Positions 40,501 through 46,823 of a stretch of 48,008 nt of DNA are shown piece by piece. Every line of letters starts with the position of its first letter. Position 1 is the stretch's first letter. The translations under genes were made by a program, and so were the position numbers. This DNA is from a virus: positions 1 through 48,008 of IMG/VR virus record IMGVR_UViG_3300006224_000013; one strand, written 5' to 3'. A model generated the notes under the pieces. It was given only the letters and a program-made list of their open reading frames with translations, was not told the origin of the DNA and ran no database searches.

Positions 40501-43306
40501 CTCAGCGACGGACGACGTCCGAAAGGCTGTCGGCCCCATCGACGAGGAGATTGCGCCGGATAACGTCTTAGCCACCCGGGTACGAGGAGGTCTTGGCCCG
40601 GCAGAGCACATGATTGCCCCGCTGGCGGAGGTCTACGAGGATATGCCCTCGTCGATCTTCGATGCGACTACCACGTATCTCAACCTGGATGGGTGGCTCT
40701 GGGAATGGCAGATCGTTAAGGAAAAGCTGGCCCAGGCGGAAGCCAAGGCTGCGGCGCTAGCCCATGCGGGAGATCGGGAAGGGGCAGAACGGGCATATCT
40801 GGAAGCGGGGGATCTTCGTCGGAACATCGAAGAAAAGACCGTCACCCCGCACGGATGGGATGAAGAAACCATCCTCAGGGTGCTGGAAGAGGAACGCGCC
40901 CGTCTTTCTCCGGAAGAGCTGCAGTGGGCGGAGATCGCAGCAAGCCGCACGAAAACCGCGATGCAGCAGGCGCTGGCGTTCGCGCGCGACGAAGGCAGCG
41001 TCATCACCCCTCAGCAGGACATGCTCTTCTCTGCGAGGGGCCCCGGCTATGTCCCCCTCCACCGGCTGATGGAAGACTACGATGAGGAGCTGAATCGGCG
41101 GCTCCTCCCGCAATACCTGATGGGCGACCGATCGGGGAGGGCCGCACGGGTGCGGCTCGGCATGGCGGATTTCACCATGCTGGACCCGGAGATCCGGGGG
41201 TCCGCGCGGATCAATCGCCATCCCATCCGGGGGGCGGTGAACGTCATCGAGGGCTTGGTCAACGATGGTCAGCGGAACCGGGCAGTCACAGAAATTCTGG
41301 ACTTCTTCCAGAAGTACCAGGATAAAGTCGATCCTCAGAAGCAGCTCTTCGTGCAGGACACCACCGCGGATCTGCCATCTCCTCCAGGATTCACCAAGGT
41401 TCCCTATCTGCAGCAGGGAGTCCCGGTTTACAAAGAGGTGAACCAGGATCTGGCGAACGTGCTCCAAGCGCTGGAACTGCCTGAGGCCATCCAATCCCTG
41501 AAGCTCTACACTACCGCCCGACAGGTTTATCACGGGGCTGCGGCGGGGGGCAACCTCCGCTTCATGCTCAGGCAGCTCTCCGGGATCGACTTCGCCGCCG
41601 GAGTCTTCCTCCCGGACTGGGGCAAGCGCGATAACAAGCATTGGCGGAACGTCGCCACGAAGTTCCTCCCAGAGTATTTCAAGGGGATGTTCGCGCTCTA
41701 CCCGGCGCGGATTGCCCGGGAGATGGGAGTGCCCGGGCTCTCAGCCTGGGCAGACGGGATCTACCAGCGGTATCAGAAGGATCTCCAGGATTCCGGGTTC
41801 ATGTGGTATGGCGCCGCCTCGCAGCCCCTGGGCCCCAGAGGCTCGTTGTATCAGGATGCGGTCGGGTTCAAGCAGGCGGAGCTGCGCGGAGGGCGGAGCA
41901 AGAAAACGCTTGCGGCGAAGGGCTTCGGCTATGCCGTGGAGGGGCTCCAGAAGAACATCCTGGAACCGAATGAACTCGCCATTAAAAAGGCGGTCTACAG
42001 TGGGCTGAAAAAGGCGGGCTACGGCGCGAGGGAATCCGCGGCGGAAACCCGGGAGTACGGCGGATCCCCGGATTGGAACAAATGGGGCTGGTTCACGAAG
42101 GCCATGCGTGACCACCTGATGTTCATTGGCCCGGCCGTGCAGTCGATCAACCGTGCGGCGAAGGCCATGAAGCGCCATCCGGAGAGCTTCCTGGAGTTCC
42201 TCCTGGCCGTCGCGGCAGTCGACTTCGCCATTGAGGAATGGAATAGCCAGTTCCGCACGGAGGAGGGGCTTCCGGCGATCACAAAGACCGACCGGAAAAA
42301 GCGGATGAACAACTTCGTGATCCTCACACCGGAAAAGGAACAGGTGTCGTCTGGGGAAATCCGCCACAAGACCATCATGATCCCGAAGGCATATGAGGCG
42401 ATTAGCTGGCTCACCCCGGTGATGAGCTTGAAATTCCTCATGGAAGACCAGGACTATCCGGCCCTGCAGGCGGTTGCCGACTCCCTGGAGAACTGGATTC
42501 CTGGAGGCGCGAGCCTGGAAGGGAAGAAAGGGGTCTCCGGGCTGGTTGGGAGCATCGGGCGACGGGTGGCCTCTGGCGGCAACCCGATTCCCAGGGGCAT
42601 TTATGAGCAGCTCTCCGACACGAACATCCTCACGGGAGCGCCCTTGTCAGGCACCCGTCGGGAAGGCCTCATCTCCCCCTTTGAGTTCACGTACTACACG
42701 GATCCCACGTTCATCGCCGCGGCCCAAGGAATCCACAAGGTCACGGGAGGTCAAGCCCCGCAGATCCTCACAAGCCCGGACAAGCTCCAGCATCTTTACA
42801 ACACGGTGCTGCCGGGGATGGGCGAGTCGCTGGTGGGAGTGGCTCGTCCGTTCGTGCCGCCCTCGCCGCAGTCCACGGCGGGCATCCAAAGCCCCACGGA
42901 ACAATCACTCCACCGCCCGGTGATCGGGCCGCTCGGCCGGGTCTTCGCGGATCCCGGCACGCAGAGCCAGGAACGATCGGATCTCATGGGACGCTTCATT
43001 CGAGCCCGGGATCTCACGGCTGAAGCCATCAAGAGCGTGAACTACGAAGGGCGGTCGCTGGACCCGCTCGCAAAGCAGTTCATGACCCCGAAGATGAAGG
43101 AGCTGGCCTCCCTCAATCACGAAGCGACGAAGATTAGCCAGGAACTCTCTACCATCAGCCAAACGCGGGACCGCGTGATCAATGACCCGGCCTACTCCCC
43201 AGCCGAACGGATCAAGCTCATTCGGGATCTGTGGAATCAGGAGATGGGCTACTTGCGCCGTGGGCGCCAGTTGGCGCTCGCGGTCGAAGAAATCCAAAGG
43301 CGCTAA
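37517..43306 (+). CDS. Giant internal virion protein with LPD38-like region (1929 aa)
   Basis: It starts MAGPRTPIRVPQLLPRL, echoing the protein at 4862. The first 1000 residues are mostly glutamine/proline/glutamate-rich helices; an SH3/KOW-like patch (SIGDRVKLRDGREGTLVAV) lies at about residues 658-676 and pairs with GETIRVDQRQLTRVA near 730. A short hydrophobic segment (LIGTAGAGLLTGAVPG) lies at about 910-925. The region 1320-1660, with LAIKKAVYSGLKKAG, AAETREYGGSPDWNKWGW and FIGPAVQSINRAAKAM, resembles the LPD38 domain of giant phage polyvalent proteins. It is the largest gene here, probably an ejected protein like P22 gp16/gp20 or T7 gp16, but this is not proven. Confidence 0.65.
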   Translation: MAGPRTPIRVPQLLPRLLRQVHPLPPRIQPTVEDEILRVIQDLMEEPQPKPLRPLHELAIQASETTRPTALEDPFVDLRPVQPQQPPPSRMLVDPNPPEATPEIPPAIQFLLPGMGRPYQRVQPLAEPEPEIPALPPFEPLGSSIQPNLYPRDPQTGLSHPGMRIQGSPVVERPVPPGQFSPAEVRALRTLWKPVADVEPPEPGLSFEQYIPYSGGANRFRLPSEEELVVDQKDLRARSSVIGERERTEVREQMQREKEGLPKFTGTFKSPLPSDAQLATGKAINTKKARALIARIEQKRAQQTTFEQLSSLNRPLTPTEAAELARLQARQQEFQLTPREQEAWQRLQARLQEGQGGREATHAPVIRNTEAWLEQKLHPGARMTDIELSSVVPRIMEEERGRVYAQNKARPVAGQILNETIQQEQARNRIQPLLARKYDDATAPPWDRDVFSSINRVFSDVPELATALKDRYKSYAIHRSWPEDRRELAQEIQEIFEEYARLQEKYPDIPIMWEAADLDPSVPATTSGFRTAFGEVQDAINARLATGMRSQDEGVIDPQTNEVVRPPVTPGAPPIGSIATYGDLTGANTLANPRRWDLGKQLQWANAQRAKRYQRISKRGEPYRERMIAPPEYQLGDVGLLPRRVTVEGERPFAAVPPPVGSIGDRVKLRDGREGTLVAVTPSDRIEYPELPEDPTQISANLSVNPTVIKPDPTIPRIAAVELDSGETIRVDQRQLTRVATAQAPVTEGDVPLGGQLPVAEAKAQIRQFTPEEQDLIDEVEGLAGLARGVSDEEWSTLDDVRRMAAGQLPVNRLLPKGLQLPESAVAKAQSDLAELPPELGASRSAVDELKELKQRLAVPRDDPALQTTIAAVRSGRLPKTSPIYPGTGTAGTPTEIPQRKPKLPGKHLAALIGTAGAGLLTGAVPGDEPQEAEAGVRSWIKGVTDLPARFRNLGANPEMVKTLEEQLAPEEGLHTQTLKTRAATAAIDMYHYINSATDDVRKAVGPIDEEIAPDNVLATRVRGGLGPAEHMIAPLAEVYEDMPSSIFDATTTYLNLDGWLWEWQIVKEKLAQAEAKAAALAHAGDREGAERAYLEAGDLRRNIEEKTVTPHGWDEETILRVLEEERARLSPEELQWAEIAASRTKTAMQQALAFARDEGSVITPQQDMLFSARGPGYVPLHRLMEDYDEELNRRLLPQYLMGDRSGRAARVRLGMADFTMLDPEIRGSARINRHPIRGAVNVIEGLVNDGQRNRAVTEILDFFQKYQDKVDPQKQLFVQDTTADLPSPPGFTKVPYLQQGVPVYKEVNQDLANVLQALELPEAIQSLKLYTTARQVYHGAAAGGNLRFMLRQLSGIDFAAGVFLPDWGKRDNKHWRNVATKFLPEYFKGMFALYPARIAREMGVPGLSAWADGIYQRYQKDLQDSGFMWYGAASQPLGPRGSLYQDAVGFKQAELRGGRSKKTLAAKGFGYAVEGLQKNILEPNELAIKKAVYSGLKKAGYGARESAAETREYGGSPDWNKWGWFTKAMRDHLMFIGPAVQSINRAAKAMKRHPESFLEFLLAVAAVDFAIEEWNSQFRTEEGLPAITKTDRKKRMNNFVILTPEKEQVSSGEIRHKTIMIPKAYEAISWLTPVMSLKFLMEDQDYPALQAVADSLENWIPGGASLEGKKGVSGLVGSIGRRVASGGNPIPRGIYEQLSDTNILTGAPLSGTRREGLISPFEFTYYTDPTFIAAAQGIHKVTGGQAPQILTSPDKLQHLYNTVLPGMGESLVGVARPFVPPSPQSTAGIQSPTEQSLHRPVIGPLGRVFADPGTQSQERSDLMGRFIRARDLTAEAIKSVNYEGRSLDPLAKQFMTPKMKELASLNHEATKISQELSTISQTRDRVINDPAYSPAERIKLIRDLWNQEMGYLRRGRQLALAVEEIQRR

Positions 43307-44082
43307 TGAGCGAGCAACGCTTCATTGCTTTTTTTGATTTGCATTTCGGCAACGAACGGCGTCATGGGAAACAGGTTGAGCTACACGATCCGAAGGCTTT
43401 CGCGGCGATGCTGGAGTTCGCGAAGGATTTCCGCCCTCACCAGATTGTGCTCGGCGGGGATATCCTCGATTGCGGCGCGGTGAGCCATCATTTAAAAGGC
43501 AAGCCGAGGAAACAGGACGGACTGAGACTGCTCCAGGATTTCGATCGCGCAAAGAAAGACCTGATCGGCCCGATCCAGGCGTTAGGCGCAACAAGGCATA
43601 TCTACCATATCGGCAACCATGAAGCCTGGATTGACCAGTTCCTTGATGAGAACCCGGGAGTCGAAGGGTTGGTCGAGATCTCCAAGGGGCTGGAGCTGCG
43701 CTACCCCCTCTGGAAGGTGGAAGAACAGGGAGCCATCAGCAAGGTGGGGAAGCTGCATTTCACGCATGGCGACCAGATCCGCAGCTCAATGCATCCCGCC
43801 AAGTGGGCCGTAGACACGTATGAACGGTCGATCCGGTTTGGGCATTTCCACAGGGCCCAGCTACATACGAAGATTTCTGCCCTCGATGCGACAGACATTC
43901 GAACGGGGATGGCCGTGCCTGCGCTGTGCCGGAGAGACCCGACCTACGGACGGGGCACCCCGAACCAATGGTCCCTGGGTTTTATCTGGGGCTACATCTT
44001 TCCAGACGGGTCTTTCTCGGATTACCTGACCTTCATTGTGAAGAACCGGTTTGCCGCGAACGGCAAGGTCTACAAGGGCTGA
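43306..44082 (+). CDS. Metallophosphoesterase (calcineurin-like)
   Basis: 258 residues from the ATG at 43306 that overlaps the preceding stop (TAATG). The metal-binding motifs occur in order: DLH (D11, H13), GGD (D52), GNHE (103-106), THGD (H154) and GHFH (179-182), a complete calcineurin-like phosphoesterase site for two metals. It could cleave phosphodiester or phosphomonoester bonds, such as nucleic acid, nucleotides or phospholipids. Its position at the end of the structural operon is unusual for a DNA-metabolism gene; it may be a virion enzyme. Substrate unknown. Confidence 0.85.
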   Translation: MSEQRFIAFFDLHFGNERRHGKQVELHDPKAFAAMLEFAKDFRPHQIVLGGDILDCGAVSHHLKGKPRKQDGLRLLQDFDRAKKDLIGPIQALGATRHIYHIGNHEAWIDQFLDENPGVEGLVEISKGLELRYPLWKVEEQGAISKVGKLHFTHGDQIRSSMHPAKWAVDTYERSIRFGHFHRAQLHTKISALDATDIRTGMAVPALCRRDPTYGRGTPNQWSLGFIWGYIFPDGSFSDYLTFIVKNRFAANGKVYKG

Positions 44083-44083
44083 A

Positions 44084-44425
44084 ATGCCCGCCCGGAAGCC
44101 CCAGAAACTGCTCTTGGAAATCCTTGCGAAGTTAGGCGAGGTTCGCGTTAAAGAGCGGTTCATCCCCGGGGACGCCGCCGGGGAAATCGTCTACGGGCAA
44201 TACCTGTCAGACGGGATTGTGGAGATCAATCCCGTTCCGGCGGTCGTGGATACCGTGATCCACGAGTGTTTGCATGCGCTCCGCCCGGAATGGGGCGAAA
44301 CTACGGTGAAGCGGTTCACGTCCCGCGTGTTCCACCGCCTCACCGAGGAAGAGATGCGCGTAATTTACGGGATTTATCTACGCAGAGCGAAGAAGGTCCG
44401 GGCGCCTAGCGCCAACGGATCTTAA
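44084..44425 (+). CDS. Small HExxH putative metalloprotease
   Basis: 113 residues starting two bases after the phosphoesterase stop. HECLHALRPEW gives the zincin motif HExxH (H60, E61, H64) on a predicted helix, followed by a long charged helix. Short, single-domain HExxH proteins with this 'HExxHxxxPxW' helix occur in other phages, with uncharacterised function. Glu72 in PEWGE is one possible extra metal ligand. It is the last gene of the rightward operon, and its 3' end overlaps a convergent gene by 20 bases. Proteolytic activity is unproven. Confidence 0.68.
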   Translation: MPARKPQKLLLEILAKLGEVRVKERFIPGDAAGEIVYGQYLSDGIVEINPVPAVVDTVIHECLHALRPEWGETTVKRFTSRVFHRLTEEEMRVIYGIYLRRAKKVRAPSANGS

Positions 44426-45071
44426 TCCCGTTCTGTTGAAGATCCCGCGCCACTGCGGTGAGCGCCTCGATCTGCGCGCGGAGAGGCGCCAAGGCCTCGA
44501 GGATCTCCGTCAGCTGCGGCAGCTCAATGACGATTGGCCCCTCCGGGTCATCCGGTCCCGGCGGCGGTTCATCCGGCGGTGGAGGAGGCGGCTCCTCTCC
44601 GACAGCCTCGCGCGCCAGGATGCCCCCGCCAATCCTCAGCCAGACGATGTCAGTGCGCTCCTGCACGGGAGCCCGTCCGTAACGAGCGCGGGTCGAGCAG
44701 AAGAGCCCCACGACCGATGCCACTGCCAGCGGTGGTCCCTCTGTGCCCCAGACGAGCGGTTCTCTCTCCTGTCCCCATTCGTTGATGGGGTAGGTCTTCT
44801 CGGTCTGCCCCGGGCGGATGTGATGCAGCGTCCGGGCATACCAGCGCCCCTGGTACAGCGCGATCCCCCAGAGGTTCCCTTCGGAGAGCGTCCCGTCATC
44901 AGCGATTGGGACTCGGGGCCATTGCCCCGTTTTGCTGTGCTGCATCCAGATCTTGCCATCCCCGTCATACCGGGTGAGGTCACTCATCCGGGCTGTCACC
45001 GGCCATGCCAGCACATCCGGGGCATTCATGCTGCCGATCACGGCGATCTCTCGCGGACTTGGTAATGTCAT
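44406..45071 (-). CDS. Hypothetical protein with proline-rich linker and coiled-coil end
   Basis: 221 residues from the ATG at 45071, with AAGGAG seven bases upstream. The N-terminal domain (1-145) has strand-like motifs (GNLWGIALYQGRWYARTLHH, IRPGQTEKTYPINEW) and an ERTDIVWLRIG finish; this 'GxxWYA ... RPGQxxK ... ERxxxV' order is one I have met in other phage proteins of unknown role. A proline-rich linker (PPPPPPDEPPPGPDDPEG) joins it to a C-terminal coiled coil (LTEILEALAPLRAQIEALTA). It is the last gene of the right-hand leftward cluster and converges on the late operon. Confidence 0.62.
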   Translation of the reverse strand: MTLPSPREIAVIGSMNAPDVLAWPVTARMSDLTRYDGDGKIWMQHSKTGQWPRVPIADDGTLSEGNLWGIALYQGRWYARTLHHIRPGQTEKTYPINEWGQEREPLVWGTEGPPLAVASVVGLFCSTRARYGRAPVQERTDIVWLRIGGGILAREAVGEEPPPPPPDEPPPGPDDPEGPIVIELPQLTEILEALAPLRAQIEALTAVARDLQQNGIKIRWR

Positions 45072-45092
45072 CACACGCTCCTTGGTAGTCGC

Positions 45093-45176
45093 TCATCGTC
45101 GTAGGCGCACCCGCATATCGAACCAGTTCAACAGGAGCACAATCCCGACCGCTAGGCCGATCAGGAATTCGATCAT
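45093..45176 (-). CDS. Micro-membrane protein (27 aa)
   Basis: The ATG at 45176 overlaps the upstream stop (ATGA at 45176-45173), and the short frame codes for one membrane helix (MIEFLIGLAVGIVLLLNWF) and a basic tail (MRVRLRR). Its first residues copy the start of the neighbouring Thivi_2564-like protein, which points to a truncated duplicate. Topology is likely N-out/C-in by the positive-inside rule. Confidence 0.55.
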   Translation of the reverse strand: MIEFLIGLAVGIVLLLNWFDMRVRLRR

Positions 45177-45349
45177 CGCAGACGCAGCGGAATATCCACC
45201 ACGCCGAACGCGCGCAGGAGCCACACGCACAGCAGCAGCACCACCACGACGCGAATCACGACCTTGATCGGCGGTGACAACGGGACGTAATTTTCCACAA
45301 GGTAAAGCACGAGGCCGACGACGACGAGCAGCACCAGTAATTCGATCAT
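45173..45349 (-). CDS. Thivi_2564-like two-helix membrane protein
   Basis: 58 residues. Two hydrophobic segments (LLVLLVVVGLVLYLVENYV and KVVIRVVVVLLLCVWLL) flank a short PLSPPIK loop, and the sequence matches the pattern of Thivi_2564-type small membrane proteins known from phage genomes, which often lie in lysis or accessory clusters. A GGAGACTG stretch precedes the ATG. Both neighbouring genes overlap or nearly touch it. Function of the family is unknown; a membrane-disturbing or regulatory role is plausible. Confidence 0.7.
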   Translation of the reverse strand: MIELLVLLVVVGLVLYLVENYVPLSPPIKVVIRVVVVLLLCVWLLRAFGVVDIPLRLR

Positions 45350-45350
45350 G

Positions 45351-45431
45351 TCAGTCTCCTTGGAACACCCAGCAGATGCTGCCGACCATGACGGCCACCA
45401 GCACCACGACCACCCACTCGCCGCCGGTCAT
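45351..45431 (-). CDS. Micro-membrane protein (26 aa) of the 'MTGGEW' type
   Basis: From the ATG at 45431, which overlaps the upstream stop (ATGA), to a TGA one base before the next gene. It is one hydrophobic helix (EWVVVVLVAVMVGSICWVF) with a short acidic end. A shortened copy of the same gene, missing the hydrophobic middle, lies at 45959-46003, so this is the intact version of a duplicated pair. Confidence 0.55.
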   Translation of the reverse strand: MTGGEWVVVVLVAVMVGSICWVFQGD

Positions 45432-45655
45432 TGATGGGCGCTGGTTTCAGCGCCTTCCCTCACGGGCACCACGGCTGACGTCACCGTGCTGGCTTCATGC
45501 ACCCACCCGCATTCAGGGCACATGGCCTTGTAGCTGACGTGAAATGCCTGCACGTCCGGTGGGTTATGCGGCACCGTCATGTAGGTGAAGTCGAAATACT
45601 GCTTCAAGCCATATTGATGGCAAGCAGGACACGTCGCGGTTCTGTCTGCACTCAT
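45428..45655 (-). CDS. Small zinc-ribbon protein
   Basis: 75 residues from the ATG at 45655 (upstream in-frame residues belong to the overlapping neighbour). Two CxxC pairs, TCPACHQYG and MCPECGWVH, about 40 residues apart, form a probable zinc ribbon; a strand block (YFDFTYMTV) lies between. Such small ribbons often mediate protein or nucleic acid contact. The start overlaps the preceding stop, and the end overlaps the micro-membrane gene start. Confidence 0.62.
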   Translation of the reverse strand: MSADRTATCPACHQYGLKQYFDFTYMTVPHNPPDVQAFHVSYKAMCPECGWVHEASTVTSAVVPVREGAETSAHQ

Positions 45656-45801
45656 CGCTCCTCCAGTGCCACCCAAATCTCTGCGAGTAACGTGTCGTCG
45701 CGCTCTTGGGTCAGCCGACAGACTGAGCATTGACACCACTCGCCGGGTGGTCGCGTGTCGGTGTCAACGAGATTTCCCGTCATAAGGCAGCGGTCATTCA
45801 T
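45652..45801 (-). CDS. Small cysteine-rich protein (49 aa)
   Basis: The ATG at 45801 and the TGA at 45652 overlap their neighbours (ATGA at both ends). It holds four cysteines (one near the start, then CQCSVC), compatible with a compact metal site, and an acidic C-terminal helix (LLAEIWVALEER). Too short for family assignment; coupling on both sides is the support. Confidence 0.55.
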   Translation of the reverse strand: MNDRCLMTGNLVDTDTRPPGEWCQCSVCRLTQERDDTLLAEIWVALEER

Positions 45802-45962
45802 CGTTCTCCCAACGCCGCTGCAAGTAGCGCACGAAGGCGCTCAGCCTCAGCCCGCGCCTCATCGCGCTCGCGGATCAAATCCTTCATTGGAGGCGACAAC
45901 GGAATGTAAGTCAGGTACAGCACCACTCCGGCGACGACGATCAGCGCCAGGAATTCGATCAT
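45798..45962 (-). CDS. Thivi_2564-like paralogue with coiled-coil tail
   Basis: 54 residues. The first 26 (MIEFLALIVVAGVVLYLTYI, then PLSPPMK) repeat the start of the gene at 45173-45349 almost residue by residue. The second membrane helix is replaced by a charged coiled coil (LIRERDEARAEAERLRALLA). It is a mosaic paralogue: one membrane anchor with a cytoplasmic or periplasmic stalk, an arrangement like some spanin and holin accessories. Confidence 0.65.
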   Translation of the reverse strand: MIEFLALIVVAGVVLYLTYIPLSPPMKDLIRERDEARAEAERLRALLAAALGER

Positions 45963-46003
45963 GGTCCAGTCTCCTTGCTCACCCAGCAGATGCCGCCGGT
46001 CAT
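45959..46003 (-). pseudogene. Deletion remnant of the 26-aa micro-membrane gene
   Basis: A 14-codon frame, MTGGICWVSKETGP, keeps the first four codons and the ICWV end of the gene at 45351-45431 but lacks the hydrophobic helix. It still has start and stop overlaps with both neighbours (ATGA), so it could act as a coupling leader. The surrounding DNA, including the GGAGACTG ribosome site, is also shared with the intact copy. Confidence 0.6.
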
Positions 46004-46218
46004 CCCAACCGACGGCGCACGCGGGCAACCGCCTCCCATGACTGATCCGCGTAATACCGGGCGTAGGCCCCGACCTCCCAGGGTCCCTTCGTCCAGTCCA
46101 CCTCCACGCTGAGGGCGGCAGTGCCCCCGGTCGTGCGCTCAGCCGCGAGGGCCACGGACGACCCCGGCTGCTGGTTGATCCGGTCCAGTTCCTTCTTCAC
46201 GCTCGCTGACAGGGACAT
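46000..46218 (-). CDS. Small beta-hairpin protein, unknown function
   Basis: 72 residues. A helical start (LSASVKKELDRINQQPGSSV) precedes alternating strands (TAALSVEVDWTKGPWEVGAY, then SWEAVARVRRRLG), which resemble a single beta-hairpin of barrel-type proteins but are far too short for a barrel. The start lies inside the end of the upstream gene (80-base overlap). Its stop overlaps the remnant start. No family recognised. Confidence 0.5.
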   Translation of the reverse strand: MSLSASVKKELDRINQQPGSSVALAAERTTGGTAALSVEVDWTKGPWEVGAYARYYADQSWEAVARVRRRLG

Positions 46219-46471
46219 GGTCGAAGTAACTCCCCCACAAACACGCGTAGTTGGCGAGATCCCGACGAGTGTCGAGGATCGATTCGTGGTTCGGACGCTT
46301 CCCGGAGGTGAGTTCCTGCAGGCGGGCCAGCTTCACCCCGATCAGCGTGGCAAACACCCGGTCCATTGGGTCAGTGAACCCGGCGCTGAGTTCCGCGGCG
46401 ATCTCAAAATTGCTATACGGACTCCCCGGCTTCGCGTAGTCGTGATTTTTGCTCGTATGCAGCTGCTGCAT
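46139..46471 (-). CDS. DUF1599-like nucleotide-metabolism protein
   Basis: 110 residues from the ATG at 46471. The pattern LHTSKNHDYAKPGSPYSNF, a middle helix GVKLARLQELTSG, and ILDTRRDLANYACLWG correspond to small all-alpha phage proteins of the DUF1599/NMAD1 type (K-x-x-D-Y, K-x-x-R, D-L-A-x-Y). These resemble MazG-like nucleotide hydrolases. The same frame reads AYDRFLQRM just before the ATG, which would complete the first helix, but no start codon lies there. See the finding about a possible frameshift. It overlaps the DUF4406-like gene by 59 bases. Confidence 0.6.
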   Translation of the reverse strand: MQQLHTSKNHDYAKPGSPYSNFEIAAELSAGFTDPMDRVFATLIGVKLARLQELTSGKRPNHESILDTRRDLANYACLWGSYFDHVPVSEREEGTGPDQPAAGVVRGPRG

Positions 46472-46823
46472 CCGCTGGAGAAAGCGGTCGTAGGCAGGGT
46501 TGCCGCTGGTCGTCGCCGGGGTCGAAGCGGCAGAGCGGGATCCCGCCGGTGGTAGCGAGTTTGAGCTCGCCCAGCGCTCCTGGGGATCGCTCCCATCCGT
46601 CGACGACCACGACCATGTCGGATCGACCAACCAGCTCTCGATAGCCATAGAGAAACACCTCCTCCGGGGCGGCGTTGTCAAACCAGCCACTGTTGGTATG
46701 GGGGCAGATCACCGCGTAGCCTTGGCCCCAGAGCCACCGGGCGGCTTCGCGGGCCCGGGCGATGTGCCGGATCTGCACTCGTGGCTCCCCCCGATACGGT
46801 CCGCACACGAACACGACGATCAT
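46413..46823 (-). CDS. DUF4406-like (deoxyribosyltransferase-related) protein
   Basis: 136 residues from the ATG at 46823, overlapping the upstream stop (ATGA). VFVCGPYRGEP at 5-14, CPHTNSG at 40-46, and VVVVDGWERSPGALGELKLA at 71-90 match the order of motifs in DUF4406, which is related to nucleoside 2-deoxyribosyltransferases and acts on nucleotides. After residue 100 the sequence becomes atypical (DPGDDQRQPCLRPLSPADAA), and the next frame carries the DUF1599-like protein. Phages use such genes in nucleotide pools or DNA modification. Confidence 0.68.
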   Translation of the reverse strand: MIVVFVCGPYRGEPRVQIRHIARAREAARWLWGQGYAVICPHTNSGWFDNAAPEEVFLYGYRELVGRSDMVVVVDGWERSPGALGELKLATTGGIPLCRFDPGDDQRQPCLRPLSPADAAAAYEQKSRLREAGESV

